The translations under genes and the position numbers were made by a program. DNA of 7,726 nucleotides, taken from assembly GCA_002709185.1 (NCBI GenBank), contig PAQB01000003.1, positions 13,512-21,237 on the forward strand. The letters are read 5' to 3'. This document shows, piece after piece, positions 6,797 to 7,726 of the stretch. Position 1 is the first letter of the stretch; each line of letters starts with the position of its first letter. The notes under the pieces were generated by a model, which was not told where the DNA came from, searched no databases, and saw only the letters and a list, made by a program, of their open reading frames with translations. The DNA is from Flavobacteriaceae bacterium (GTDB lineage Bacteria; Bacteroidota; Bacteroidia; Flavobacteriales; Flavobacteriaceae).

Positions 6797-6809
6797 AGTT
6801 TAGATCGAG

Positions 6810-7726
6810 ATGAGTATACGAGAAAAATTCCAAGGAAATTCCCGTTTTTCAAACTTTGAATTATTGGCGCAAACGATTGTAGAGGGCTATATGACCGGCA
6901 TTCACAAAAGCCCTTTTCATGGTTTTTCAGCTGAGTTTGCCGAGCATAAAATTTACAACAATGGCGATAGCACAAAGCACATCGATTGGAAATTATTTGC
7001 CAAAACAGATAAGTTGTACACCAAGCGTTATGAAGAGGAAACAAACATGCGATGCCATATAATTTTAGACCAGAGTGCGTCCATGCATTACCCTGCTATC
7101 AATGAAACCCCCAGATTAGAATTTAACAAAATAGAATTTTCAGCCTTGGCTTCAGCCGTTTTATTGCACATTCTAAAAAAACAACGTGATGCAGCTGGTT
7201 TGAGCTTATACGATCACACTCATAGCTTTTATGCATCTGAAAAAGCCAGCGAACGCCATTACAGGATGCTGGTGAATACACTGGAAAAAGCAACGCAAAC
7301 AAACTCTCAGAACGCTACAACAAAAACCTATGAAGTTTTGCATCAAATCGCTGAACAACTCCAGCGAAGATCCATGATTTTTTTGTTCACAGATTTGTTT
7401 CAAAGTGATATTGAAGCTTCGAAGCTCTTTGAAGCACTACGTCATTTAAAATACAATAAACATGAATTGGTTTTATTTCACACATACGATAAAATTACGG
7501 AGTTCAGTTTCGATTTTGAAAACACTCCTAAGCGATTTGTTGATATTGAAACCGAAAATCATTTAGATCTATTTCCTAAAAATTTTCAAAAAAAGTACTC
7601 TACTGCGTTGAAAGCATACTTCGAGGCACTGCGTTTAAAATGCGTGCAATACAAGATAAATTATGTGGACGTAGACATTCGTCAGGGCTTTGATAAAGTA
7701 ATGATGACCTACTTTGAAAAGCGCCA
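6810..7726 (+). CDS. DUF58 family protein, von Willebrand A-like (3' partial)
   Basis: The frame begins with ATG at 6810, just after an in-frame TAG at 6801, and stays open for 305 codons to the window edge, so the C-terminus is missing. The DUF58 signature is plain: a tyrosine followed by NNGD (Gly52, Asp53), then HIDWKLFAKT (Asp59, Trp60) and LYTKRYEEE. It is followed by a vWA-like fold beginning IILDQSASM, a DxSxS metal-site motif (Asp87, Ser89, Ser91), and by the strand MIFLFTDLF with the later metal-site Asp. No signal peptide or membrane segment is visible, so it is cytoplasmic. DUF58 proteins often sit next to MoxR-type AAA+ ATPases and membrane vWA proteins (as in Bacteroides BatA/BatB clusters) and are thought to take part in protein maturation or stress tolerance. 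A MoxR gene might be near but is not in view. The molecular function is not established. Confidence 0.93.
   Translation, partial: MSIREKFQGNSRFSNFELLAQTIVEGYMTGIHKSPFHGFSAEFAEHKIYNNGDSTKHIDWKLFAKTDKLYTKRYEEETNMRCHIILDQSASMHYPAINETPRLEFNKIEFSALASAVLLHILKKQRDAAGLSLYDHTHSFYASEKASERHYRMLVNTLEKATQTNSQNATTKTYEVLHQIAEQLQRRSMIFLFTDLFQSDIEASKLFEALRHLKYNKHELVLFHTYDKITEFSFDFENTPKRFVDIETENHLDLFPKNFQKKYSTALKAYFEALRLKCVQYKINYVDVDIRQGFDKVMMTYFEKR

Noticed and set aside
6760..7044. Antisense 94-codon open frame opposite the DUF58 start
   Set aside because: The + strand carries clear DUF58 motifs through this region, and the antisense frame also runs through the terminator.

Overview
The window looks like a chromosomal segment of a member of the Bacteroidota, most likely a flavobacterium. 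The evidence is the AT-rich composition, the absence of Shine-Dalgarno sequences before the genes, several TAnnTTTG-type -7 promoter elements, and the protein families present: an exonuclease-PHP-polymerase DnaE, a membrane-anchored AraC-type regulator with a propeller-like sensor, and a DUF58 protein. All genes are on the + strand.

Layout. Positions 1-3942 hold the 3' nine-tenths or so of dnaE, the replicative DNA polymerase III alpha subunit; its 5' end lies outside the window. A 221-bp AT-rich gap with a weak hairpin and a good -7 element leads to a 109-residue lysine-rich orphan protein (4164-4493). Next comes a 124-bp gap holding three and a half copies of a 25-26 bp tandem repeat. It is followed by a gene (about 4614/4618-6249) for a one-component regulator that has a signal peptide, a periplasmic beta-propeller-like sensor, one transmembrane helix and a cytoplasmic AraC-type double helix-turn-helix. 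After a 172-bp gap come trxA (thioredoxin, 6422-6739), a clear rho-independent terminator, and the start of a DUF58 / von Willebrand A-like gene (6810 onward) that runs off the right edge.

How it fits together. dnaE, trxA and the DUF58 gene have ordinary flavobacterial composition. The piece between dnaE and trxA is markedly more AT-rich (hand-counted 60-base lines of 22-27% G+C) and carries lineage-specific genes, so it looks like an accessory insertion between housekeeping genes. Its most interesting parts are the regulator, which resembles a Bacteroidota hybrid two-component or SusR-like sensor stripped to propeller, membrane helix and HTH, and the tandem repeats directly in front of it. 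The repeats overlap the probable -33 promoter element and could be its own binding sites. The regulator's start is also unusual: the only ATG is out of frame by one base across a T7 run, and the open frame itself has only a TTG start. No target operon such as susC/susD is visible, so what the system senses and controls cannot be read from this window.
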